DNA from: Desulfuromonadales bacterium C00003068
GTDB lineage: Bacteria; Desulfobacterota; Desulfuromonadia; Desulfuromonadales; Desulfuromonadaceae
Length of the DNA stretch: 22,220 nt
Direction of reading: 5' to 3'
NCBI GenBank assembly: GCA_001751155.1
Contig: MAXR01000119.1
Coordinates: forward strand, 1,781 to 24,000
The notes below the pieces were generated by a model that was not told the DNA's origin, searched no databases, and was given only the letters and a program-made list of their open reading frames with translations. Position 1 is the first letter of the stretch. Every line of letters begins with the position of its first letter. Shown here in pieces: positions 7,360 through 14,150 of the stretch. Position numbers and translations under genes: made by a program.

Positions 7360-8112
7360 CTACCTTGGCGTGGCTTGTAGACGATCCTCATGAAAATAAA
7401 GTTGCATCGGTAACGTATAAAGTTGGGACAGATGTGGCGTTGTCATCACCTCAAGACCGCCAGCGACGAGAATTTTCTTATCCTTCATCAATATAAAATG
7501 CTCAGCAAATCGCAGGGCAAGATTAACATCGTGTACTGTAATGATTGTTGTCAAATTTCTAGCAGAGGTCTCCCCGGCAATTATCTCCATCACCTCAAGC
7601 TGATTTTTCAGATCAAGACTGCTGGTCGGTTCATCGAGCAGAAGAACCTTTGGTTCCTGAATAAAAGCACGCGCTAGGGCGATTTTTTGTAATTCTCCCC
7701 CGCTTAATTGATGTAATGATCGTTGGCTCAAATGGCTAAGATCGAGTTTTTTGAGCATGGCAAAAACACGTGTATCATCTTCACGAATTGATTGCCAGCA
7801 GCGGTGAGGCTTCCGGCCAAGTAGAAGGTAATCGAAAACAATTAAATCACTTACGTGTTGTTGTTGTGGGACATAAGCTATGCGGTGCGCCCGTTGATTT
7901 AAAGAGAGCTTTTCAAGGTGTTCCTCGCCGAGTAAAATTGAACCAGAAGTCGGCTTTAAAAGTCCCGCCAACAACTTAATTAAGGTCGATTTCCCCGCAC
8001 CATTTACCCCAAGCACGGCATGAAGACAACCCGGCCTTAGATTACATGAGATTTCATCCAATATCGGTTGCTTGCCATAGGTAAAAGATAATTGTTTGAA
8101 TTCTACGCCCAT
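7360..8112 (-). CDS. btuD: ABC transporter ATPase, cobalamin-type (BtuD)
   Basis: Cytoplasmic ATP-binding subunit of a type II (BtuCD/FecCDE-like) importer, 250 residues. Visible motifs are Walker A GVNGAGKST at 35-43, a Q-loop in the YVPQQQ segment, the ABC signature LSGGELQKIALARA, Walker B VLLLDEP followed by the D-loop SSLD, and the switch histidine in TVHD. It starts two bases after the btuC stop with an AGGAGT ribosome binding site inside the btuC end. Sequence alone cannot separate cobalamin, iron-siderophore and haem members of this subfamily. The cobalamin assignment comes from the riboswitch heading the operon. It powers uptake through the BtuC homologue. Confidence 0.87.
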   Translation of the reverse strand: MGVEFKQLSFTYGKQPILDEISCNLRPGCLHAVLGVNGAGKSTLIKLLAGLLKPTSGSILLGEEHLEKLSLNQRAHRIAYVPQQQHVSDLIVFDYLLLGRKPHRCWQSIREDDTRVFAMLKKLDLSHLSQRSLHQLSGGELQKIALARAFIQEPKVLLLDEPTSSLDLKNQLEVMEIIAGETSARNLTTIITVHDVNLALRFAEHFILMKDKKILVAGGLEVMTTPHLSQLYTLPMQLYFHEDRLQATPR

Positions 8113-8114
8113 TT

Positions 8115-9182
8115 TTAGGAACTCCTGCTTCCAAAAATTAACAATAAAAACACTGGGGTACCAAGAAAAGAGGTAATTACACCGGCAGGTAAGGCAACAG
8201 GGTCAAGCAACAATTGACCTGAGATGTCAGCAAAAATGAGAATTAGCGCTCCGATTATCGCAGACAGAGGCAACAGGTAACAATTGTCTGAACCGATCAG
8301 ACGCCGGCTCATATGGGGTGCAATGAGGCCGACAAAACCTAAAATACCAAAAAAAGTGACTGTTACCGAAGTGGTCAAAGTAGCTATTATCATAGTGATC
8401 AGGCGCAAACGTACTACATTAACACCAAGACTCTGTGCCACCTCATCTCCGGCCAACAGGGCATTATAGTTAAATCGATTAACGAGAAAATAGCCAGTTG
8501 ACAAGAGTGTGACCAAACCCATCAAATAGAGTTCTGGCCACGAAGCTCGTGCTAAATCACCAAAGGTCCAGTGGACAATCATGGCCAACTGAGTCTCATC
8601 GGCAAAATATTGGAGGAACGTGGTGCCAGCCATAAAGAGGGAACTTAATGCCACCCCAGCCAGGATAATTGACTCTTTACCCGCTCGGCGCAGGTGGGTC
8701 AAAAGAATTATGACTACCGTAGTTAACATCGAAAAAACAAAGGCAAACACGCTGATCATGACAGAATTTGTAACGTCACTAAACACGCCGAATATATTAG
8801 GAAACGAAGCACGCATGCTGGAACAGGTGATTCCTAGCGCGGCACCAAAAGCAGCACCCTGTGCAATGCCAAGCGTGGTAGGGGCGGCCAAAGGATTTTT
8901 TAGTACGGCCTGTAACACTGCACCAGATAGCGACAAACTCACCCCTCCCAGTATCGCACCAATTAAGCGTGGCAGACGAATTTGCCAAACAACCAAGTGG
9001 GTTACATCATCGTGACGACAGAAGAGCCCTTCAAGTAGTTGTCGATAAGAAAGTTCAGAAGCGCCGCTCAACATTATCAAACCAGCGGCGGGCAACAGTA
9101 ACAATGTAAAAGCTACCAGACAGTACAGCCGCCGTCGCCGATGATTGCGCTGATTTTGACTTAGCTGGGCTATTGAGGACAT
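8115..9182 (-). CDS. btuC: ABC transporter permease, cobalamin-type (BtuC)
   Basis: A 355-residue inner-membrane permease of the FecCD/BtuC family, with about ten hydrophobic segments after a basic cytoplasmic N-terminus. Family markers are LSGAVLQAVLKNPLAAP near the N-terminal third and GFVGLIAPHMSRRL near the C-terminal third, the latter around the coupling helices that contact the ATPase. It forms the homodimeric channel through which the substrate passes from the binding protein. ATG 9182 overlaps the end of the binding-protein gene by 13 bases, and the ATPase gene follows after two bases, so the three are likely translated together. Specificity for cobalamin is inferred from the upstream riboswitch. 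Confidence 0.87.
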   Translation of the reverse strand: MSSIAQLSQNQRNHRRRRLYCLVAFTLLLLPAAGLIMLSGASELSYRQLLEGLFCRHDDVTHLVVWQIRLPRLIGAILGGVSLSLSGAVLQAVLKNPLAAPTTLGIAQGAAFGAALGITCSSMRASFPNIFGVFSDVTNSVMISVFAFVFSMLTTVVIILLTHLRRAGKESIILAGVALSSLFMAGTTFLQYFADETQLAMIVHWTFGDLARASWPELYLMGLVTLLSTGYFLVNRFNYNALLAGDEVAQSLGVNVVRLRLITMIIATLTTSVTVTFFGILGFVGLIAPHMSRRLIGSDNCYLLPLSAIIGALILIFADISGQLLLDPVALPAGVITSFLGTPVFLLLIFGSRSS

Positions 9183-10258
9183 GCAGCCTCCGACAATTTA
9201 GTAAACCCGCCAAATATTTCACTCATATCTTGATAAAGTGGTTGACCGACAAAAAAAGTATAGAGCTGGTCAGCAACAATACCGATATCAATATCTTGAA
9301 ACTGTTCAGGATAAAGAACTTTACCGACATACCAAGATTCGCTTAATACGGTAGCCGGATCAGCAGCGTAATAATGAGGCATGAGCAGATAGACTTGATC
9401 ATCGCGATTTGCCTTAATTCCCTGATACACAGGCATCGACAGCTCGCTTCTCACCAAGTTAAGACCACTTTCGCAGATAAAAAGGACCTCAGGATCAAGA
9501 GTGATAAAGGTCTCTTTTTTAAGGGTAAAACGGCCTCGGACAAGTTTGCGATCAATGATGAGATCATCAACAACATTAGCTGCGTTGACCATTTGAAAGG
9601 GTGGATAGTTACTCGATGTACCGAGAATTCCATGCGCAACCTTAAACTGAAGCCCACCGATATAAACTTTTTTTTGTTCCTGTAAGGAAATGTTCGCTGT
9701 ACGACGAGCCAACTCATTCATATTTTCATCAATATAATTGCAGATATCTTGACTGCGTCGTTCAGCTCCGCACAGCGTGCCAATCAACTGTAGTGAGCGA
9801 TAAAAACGTTGTCTATTCTTACCCAAATCACCGATATCAACGACAATGACCGGAATGGAGGTTTGTCGCTCAAGTTGAGCGGCCAGATGTTCACCACCAC
9901 TACCCAATAAAATAATATCTGGCTTAGTCGCAATGATTTTTTCAGGCTGCGGCTTGTTACGCGAACCAATAATCGGCAGATCGCCAAGATGTGGATTCGC
10001 CATCCGATAGGAGCGCCCCAGGTTGCCGACCCAACTTGTCTTCTGAACCTCGTGATGTTCGACGCCAACAACCTGACCAGCAAGGTTAAGGTAACATACC
10101 AAGCTTAAAGCCCCACGTAATGCGACAATTCGCTCTATTTTATCGGCAACCTCCACAGTACGACCGCTCAAGTCCGTAATCACCTGAGAAGCAAGTGATG
10201 AGGTACAAATACTCAGAAACAATAAGATAAGCATCAATTTTATCGTCAAACTTTTCAT
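9170..10258 (-). CDS. btuF: Periplasmic cobalamin-type binding protein (BtuF family)
   Basis: Substrate-binding protein of the helical-backbone class used by BtuCD-type importers. A signal peptide (about residues 1-24) has a basic start, a hydrophobic core and a LAS cleavage site before QVITDLSGR. The cysteine at about 18 lacks a small residue before it, so a lipoprotein is less likely. The D-L-S-G-R-x-V-E-V opening and ERIVALRGAL segment are typical of the family. At 362 residues it is longer than E. coli BtuF (266) and resembles the larger iron/cobamide-type members. I start it at ATG 10258, which has a GGA element at good spacing. In-frame upstream ATGs at 10264 and 10288 are less well placed. 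It follows the receptor gene after 125 bases containing an inverted repeat. Ligand identity is inferred from the riboswitch. Confidence 0.82.
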   Translation of the reverse strand: MKSLTIKLMLILLFLSICTSSLASQVITDLSGRTVEVADKIERIVALRGALSLVCYLNLAGQVVGVEHHEVQKTSWVGNLGRSYRMANPHLGDLPIIGSRNKPQPEKIIATKPDIILLGSGGEHLAAQLERQTSIPVIVVDIGDLGKNRQRFYRSLQLIGTLCGAERRSQDICNYIDENMNELARRTANISLQEQKKVYIGGLQFKVAHGILGTSSNYPPFQMVNAANVVDDLIIDRKLVRGRFTLKKETFITLDPEVLFICESGLNLVRSELSMPVYQGIKANRDDQVYLLMPHYYAADPATVLSESWYVGKVLYPEQFQDIDIGIVADQLYTFFVGQPLYQDMSEIFGGFTKLSEAACPQ

Positions 10259-10273
10259 AATCATTTCCACTAT

Positions 10274-10313
10274 GTAACGATTCAGCACAACAATCGTTAT
10301 GCCGAATCGTTAC
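10274..10313 (-). repeat. Inverted repeat with an extra half-copy upstream of btuF
   Basis: GTAACGATTC (10274-10283) and GAATCGTTAC (10304-10313) are perfect complements separated by 20 bases. The loop holds a further AATCGTTA (10292-10299). The repeat ends 15 bases before the btuF start, between receptor and binding protein. It could be an intercistronic mRNA hairpin setting expression between the genes or a protein-binding site. Confidence 0.6.
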
Positions 10314-10383
10314 GTCGTAATTTAAAAGGGAATTGAAAAAAAACTCCAATTCTTCACGATTTGATATCTGTTTCAACGGCCCG

Positions 10384-12516
10384 TTAAAAGGAAACCTTTA
10401 ACGACGTGACCACGTTGATGCCCGGCTCATTATAGAAATCCACAGTGCTCAGATGGTTGCGATACTTTTTATCGAAAAGATTCTCGATATTTACGCTCAA
10501 GGTGATATTTTTAAAGTTGCCATAGTCGAATGCTATCCCACTGCGTAGATTGTAAAAAGTATAGCCGGGTGTCTCATTTTCACCCGCTGCGGGGTGTTCT
10601 TGAGCCGCATAAAAATTACTCCCAAACTCGCACCAGTAGCGTAAACCATTGGCAAGCTGATCGTGCCAACGTACGCCGAGAACACCATTGAGAGGTGGAA
10701 TGGTATTCAACCGGTCGTGACTGTTACGATCCCGACCAACAACATAAGCCATATTGGCAAACACAGTTAATTCATGCAGCATGTCGAACTCCAGAGAACC
10801 ATCGCCGCCATAGAGTTCAGCTTCGGTGACATTTACATACTCTCGCGAATCCATACCGGCAAAGGTGTTGCCGTTATTAACCAGATCAATATAATCGGTC
10901 ACCTGATTGTAGAAAACACTGACCGTGCCCCTGAAACGCTGATAGTTAAACTTGAAACCTACATCGCCATTGTACGAATATTCCGGATCAAGATCAGGGT
11001 TGCCGATAATCATATAAGAACTGCTTCTGGTTGAGTAACGCTCGAACATGTCAGGTGCTCTGAATCCAGAGGAAAAATTAGCGGTCACGTGAATATGATC
11101 GGTCAACACATAGAGGAGTCCGAGGTTAAAGGTCACCGCGTCATCACTCTGGCTGCTGAAATGGTTGATCGTGGTTTGTGATTCAATAAAATTACCGCTG
11201 CTGTCGTACTTGTCGCTGGTAAAAGGGGTGTCCTCAGCATCGAAAACAAAATAATCATAGCGCAAACCGGCAAGTATCGTTAAACGCTCGCCAAAAAGGA
11301 TTTCATTTTGGGCAAAGAGACCGAAATGATCTCGATCACAGTCGGGTATTGGCTTGAACGTCAGATCTTTAACAGAAAGGTTCTGGTTGTTTTTTTTAAC
11401 GGTAATGAATTCGTCACCTTCAGCATCTTCAGCGACAAATTCACAACCAAAAACCAGACGATTATTTTGACCAAGATCGACATGACCTTGCAGCGAAGCG
11501 CCAAGTGCTGAGGTCTCAAACTCATTGCTCTTTAACGTATAAACAGGCTTCTTTAGGCTGGGGATGTCCGCCTCATAGCTGCGCTGTTGATCGACGTACC
11601 AGCCCCTTATTTGTAGATCCTTGAGCCAGCCAAAATTCCGACCATGGTATGCCAACTTATAGGTGTCGGTGTCGAATGCAGTAAAATGGGAATATCTGGC
11701 ATCCTGTTTCTTTGTTACCCCCATATCGTCGATGTTATTACTTCTAATACTTACACTCAGATCGTGATTACGAGCATCATCAAGAAAATAACGACTCTTG
11801 AAATCGAACGATTGGCCTTCAAATTGACTGTTTTCAACCTCATCGCCATCGCCATCCTCATAGCTCTTAGCGTCACGACCAACAACCGAAAGTGAAAAAT
11901 CTAAACCGTAACCACCGCCACTCAATGCATAGCGGCCCAGCCAACCTTCATCGATCGATGAATAACGGCTTTCGATGCTATTTAACAAAGACCATCCTTT
12001 GGTCTTAGCAAAGTCGGTCTGCTTACTTATGACATTAATAACTCCACCCAGTGCATCGGTGCCGTAGAGCACTGATGCTGGGCCTTTGACAACCTCTATT
12101 CGCTCTACATTAGTGACATCGACAAAAGGGATCAGTGGTGATCGGCCAGCCCAAAGGTTGTTTTCACGATCACCATCAATTAACACCAGAACCCGATTGC
12201 CCCCGAGACCACGAATCACTGGGATTGTATTCCAAAAACCCGCACCCGAGAGTGATACCCCGGAGAGTTCAGCCAAAGGTTGCGCCACCGTTGCCGGGCT
12301 ATTTCTCATCATGGTTTCAGAGGTAACCACCTCAATAGGGGTTGGAACATCAAAACGGCGCTCTTCCAAGCGGGTTGCTGTGATAACAACTTCATCCATT
12401 ACTGATGTTGGTATCTGTTCGCTAGCTGTGGCAAGTAAAGGTGTGCAGAGTAAAAACGCCATGACTGCGACACCCCACTTTTTTCTCTTAATAGCACGTA
12501 GTTCGTTGGAAAGCAT
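10384..12516 (-). CDS. btuB: TonB-dependent outer-membrane receptor (BtuB-like)
   Basis: A 710-residue outer-membrane receptor that takes up ligands with energy from TonB-ExbBD (not in this window). A signal peptide (about 1-32) is followed by a TonB box within DEVVITATR at 41-49. The plug domain then follows, with IRGLGGNRVLVLIDG, and VERIEVVKGPASVLYG leading into DALGGVINV. The rest is a 22-strand-type beta-barrel with alternating aromatic strands, ending in the usual terminal Phe (KVSF). ATG 12516 is the start, since it has a near-perfect AAGGAGG ribosome binding site. The open frame extends upstream to 12606, but that stretch is the riboswitch's terminator region. The cobalamin riboswitch directly upstream makes vitamin B12 or another cobamide the likely ligand. 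Confidence 0.9.
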   Translation of the reverse strand: MLSNELRAIKRKKWGVAVMAFLLCTPLLATASEQIPTSVMDEVVITATRLEERRFDVPTPIEVVTSETMMRNSPATVAQPLAELSGVSLSGAGFWNTIPVIRGLGGNRVLVLIDGDRENNLWAGRSPLIPFVDVTNVERIEVVKGPASVLYGTDALGGVINVISKQTDFAKTKGWSLLNSIESRYSSIDEGWLGRYALSGGGYGLDFSLSVVGRDAKSYEDGDGDEVENSQFEGQSFDFKSRYFLDDARNHDLSVSIRSNNIDDMGVTKKQDARYSHFTAFDTDTYKLAYHGRNFGWLKDLQIRGWYVDQQRSYEADIPSLKKPVYTLKSNEFETSALGASLQGHVDLGQNNRLVFGCEFVAEDAEGDEFITVKKNNQNLSVKDLTFKPIPDCDRDHFGLFAQNEILFGERLTILAGLRYDYFVFDAEDTPFTSDKYDSSGNFIESQTTINHFSSQSDDAVTFNLGLLYVLTDHIHVTANFSSGFRAPDMFERYSTRSSSYMIIGNPDLDPEYSYNGDVGFKFNYQRFRGTVSVFYNQVTDYIDLVNNGNTFAGMDSREYVNVTEAELYGGDGSLEFDMLHELTVFANMAYVVGRDRNSHDRLNTIPPLNGVLGVRWHDQLANGLRYWCEFGSNFYAAQEHPAAGENETPGYTFYNLRSGIAFDYGNFKNITLSVNIENLFDKKYRNHLSTVDFYNEPGINVVTSLKVSF

Positions 12517-12553
12517 TCGACCTCCTTGGGTTCGGAGATGCCCGTCATAAGGC

Positions 12554-12592
12554 AAAAAAAATCCCCGAACCAATAAAATTGATTCGAGGATT
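12554..12592 (-). terminator. Intrinsic terminator in the riboswitch leader
   Basis: On the minus strand a 15-base-pair stem (arms 12592-12578 and 12574-12560, G-U pairs included) with a three-base loop is followed by a run of U residues to 12554. It lies between the cobalamin aptamer and the receptor start. This is where ligand-bound RNA would stop transcription. Confidence 0.85.
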
Positions 12593-12653
12593 CCCTGTTT
12601 TTCCACGAATATGCATAAGCTTACCTCTTGACCATAAAGGTAGGCTCTTTTTG

Positions 12654-12823
12654 TTTTCAGACAGGTCTTCTGACTTCCGATTCATCCTACTAGTTGCGTC
12701 TTCCCATTTGCGCTTGGCAAACAGTGACATTATGCAACATTCGTCCTCGGTTACAGCGGTGGGCCCGTCCTGGATTTACACCAGGTTCCCTATTAAGCTC
12801 AAACAAGAGCATCTGAAAAATTC
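12654..12823 (-). ncRNA. Cobalamin riboswitch aptamer
   Basis: On the minus strand the conserved core is clear. GGGAACCTGGTG and the run through CCAGGACGGGCCCACC to CTGTAACCG come first, then GTCACTG (canonical GCCACTG), then the B12 box AGTCAGAAGACCTG at 12676-12663. The closing P1 helix can form from TTTTCAG (about 12822-12816) and CTGAAAA (12660-12654). Binding of adenosyl- or other cobalamins in this RNA class lowers expression of downstream genes. Here the next element is an intrinsic terminator, so control by transcription termination is likely. Coordinates of the outer helix are approximate. Confidence 0.93.
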
Positions 12824-12873
12824 GATCAACACTAACGGAAAAATAGAATAAAGTCACCACATACCTGAATAAC

Positions 12874-12901
12874 CCTATATTACTTAGGTCATTATAATCA
12901 A
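12874..12901 (-). promoter_or_regulatory. Candidate promoter of the cobalamin operon
   Basis: On the minus strand TTGATT (12901-12896) and TATAGG (12879-12874) have a 16-base spacer and each match 4 of 6 consensus bases. This puts the transcript start some 45 bases before the aptamer. An overlapping alternative uses TTGTTG and TAATAT a few bases upstream. Confidence 0.35.
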
Positions 12902-12999
12902 CAATACACCCTCATTTTTAGCTCAATTTTCATCATAAACACCCGCAATATGGTAGTGTTCATACCCTTACACAGGGTCATCCTTACATTGGAGCACAA

Positions 13000-14112
13000 A
13001 TGAAAAACACTACTGAACAATTTTTTGTCATTGTCCCACCGGGATTTGAATCCACCTGCGCCAAAGAACTAGCGCAGTGGGTCGATGCTCCACTAACCCT
13101 CTGCCACGGTGGCATCACATTTGCGGGCAAGTTACGAGATCTCTACCTTGCCAATCTATGGTTACGCTGCGCCAGCAGGATTTTGGTACGACTTGACAGC
13201 TTTAGCTGTCGTGATTTCCCAACACTTCACCGAAAATCACTTCGTTTACCGTGGGGCCGTTTCATCCAACCGGGTCGTCCACTGACACTGCGTGTCACCT
13301 GCCGTGGGTCGCGACTTATCCATAGTGACCGCGTTGCTGAAACCATCGAAAAAGCGATTCACAAAGCTCTTGGCACCACAGCAGCAGACAGCAATGTCGG
13401 CCAAGAGAGCCAAACTATCTTTGTCCGCCTCGATGACGATGCGTGTACGATCTCCATTGATAGCAGTGGCGACTTACTCCATAAACGGGGCTATCGGGTC
13501 AAATCGACAACCGCGCCCCTACGTGAGACACTTGCGGCGGGCTGCCTTCTCCATTGCAACTGGCATGGTGAGACCCCATTATGGGATCCATTCTGTGGTT
13601 CAGGCACCTTCCCAATCGAAGCAGCAATGATTGCGGCCAACATTCCACCCGGCAACCAGCGCACGTTTTCATTTATGAACTGGCCCGGTTTCCGCCAAGG
13701 GCTGTGGAATGCCCTCATCAGCGAAGCAAACAAACTTAAACGTGACACAATCGTAACGATAAACGGTAGCGACCTAAATGAAGATGCCCTTAGTGCAGCA
13801 CAACAAAACGCTAAACAAGCAGGGGTAAATACAATGATTCAATTTCATCAGCACGATGCGTTTAGCCCTTATGACGCATTTGATGAAGGCTTACTTATTT
13901 GCAATCCCCCTTATGGTGAACGGCTCGCATCTGCTTTCTCACCGGCAAAACTTTTAAAGAAACTAGCGCAACAACTTAAGGATTCACCCAAGATATCAAC
14001 AGCTATCGTCCTGCCACACGATAAACAGATGCCACAAAATACACAGCTTAATTTTTCCAATGGCGGCCTTGATGTTGCCCTCTATTCAACAAAAAAAAGC
14101 CGTACCCGTTAA
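13000..14112 (+). CDS. THUMP-domain RNA guanine-N2 methyltransferase (RlmL/YpsC-like)
   Basis: A 370-residue SAM-dependent methyltransferase of the class that makes N2-methylguanosine in RNA. The N-terminal half (about 45-155) resembles a ferredoxin-like plus THUMP RNA-binding unit, including the LTLRVTCRGSRL segment. The C-terminal Rossmann fold has the SAM-binding motif DPFCGSG at 196-202 and the catalytic motif IV NPPYGE beginning at 302. E. coli RlmKL fuses such a unit to a second methyltransferase that is absent here, so the gene corresponds to the RlmL half or to the single-unit YpsC type; 23S rRNA is the likely substrate but is not shown by sequence. GGAG lies about 7 bases before ATG 13000. 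It is divergent from the cobalamin operon. A weak promoter-like pair (TTTTCA 12927, TATGGT 12949) lies upstream. Confidence 0.87.
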   Translation: MKNTTEQFFVIVPPGFESTCAKELAQWVDAPLTLCHGGITFAGKLRDLYLANLWLRCASRILVRLDSFSCRDFPTLHRKSLRLPWGRFIQPGRPLTLRVTCRGSRLIHSDRVAETIEKAIHKALGTTAADSNVGQESQTIFVRLDDDACTISIDSSGDLLHKRGYRVKSTTAPLRETLAAGCLLHCNWHGETPLWDPFCGSGTFPIEAAMIAANIPPGNQRTFSFMNWPGFRQGLWNALISEANKLKRDTIVTINGSDLNEDALSAAQQNAKQAGVNTMIQFHQHDAFSPYDAFDEGLLICNPPYGERLASAFSPAKLLKKLAQQLKDSPKISTAIVLPHDKQMPQNTQLNFSNGGLDVALYSTKKSRTR

Positions 14113-14127
14113 GGGGTACGGCTTTTT
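14094..14127. terminator. Bidirectional intrinsic terminator
   Basis: A 14-base perfect stem (14094-14107 with 14114-14127) has A-runs on the left arm and T-runs on the right, so it can stop transcription on both strands. It ends the methyltransferase gene (whose TAA lies in the loop region) and the convergent lptD unit, whose stop is 24 bases away. Confidence 0.9.
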
Positions 14128-14150
14128 AAATTACGTTGATCACAACACGG

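Noticed and set aside
7360..10258. Iron-siderophore or haem ABC importer
   Set aside because: The protein families alone would allow it, and a Fur-like site lies beyond btuD, but the cobalamin riboswitch upstream of the linked receptor is much stronger evidence for cobalamin or cobamide.
12517..12606. N-terminal extension of the TonB receptor to ATG 12606
   Set aside because: The extra codons coincide with the riboswitch terminator, and a near-perfect ribosome binding site precedes ATG 12516, which begins a proper signal peptide.
12579..12851. 90-codon plus-strand ORF
   Set aside because: It is antisense to the cobalamin aptamer, whose conserved sequence explains the absence of stops.
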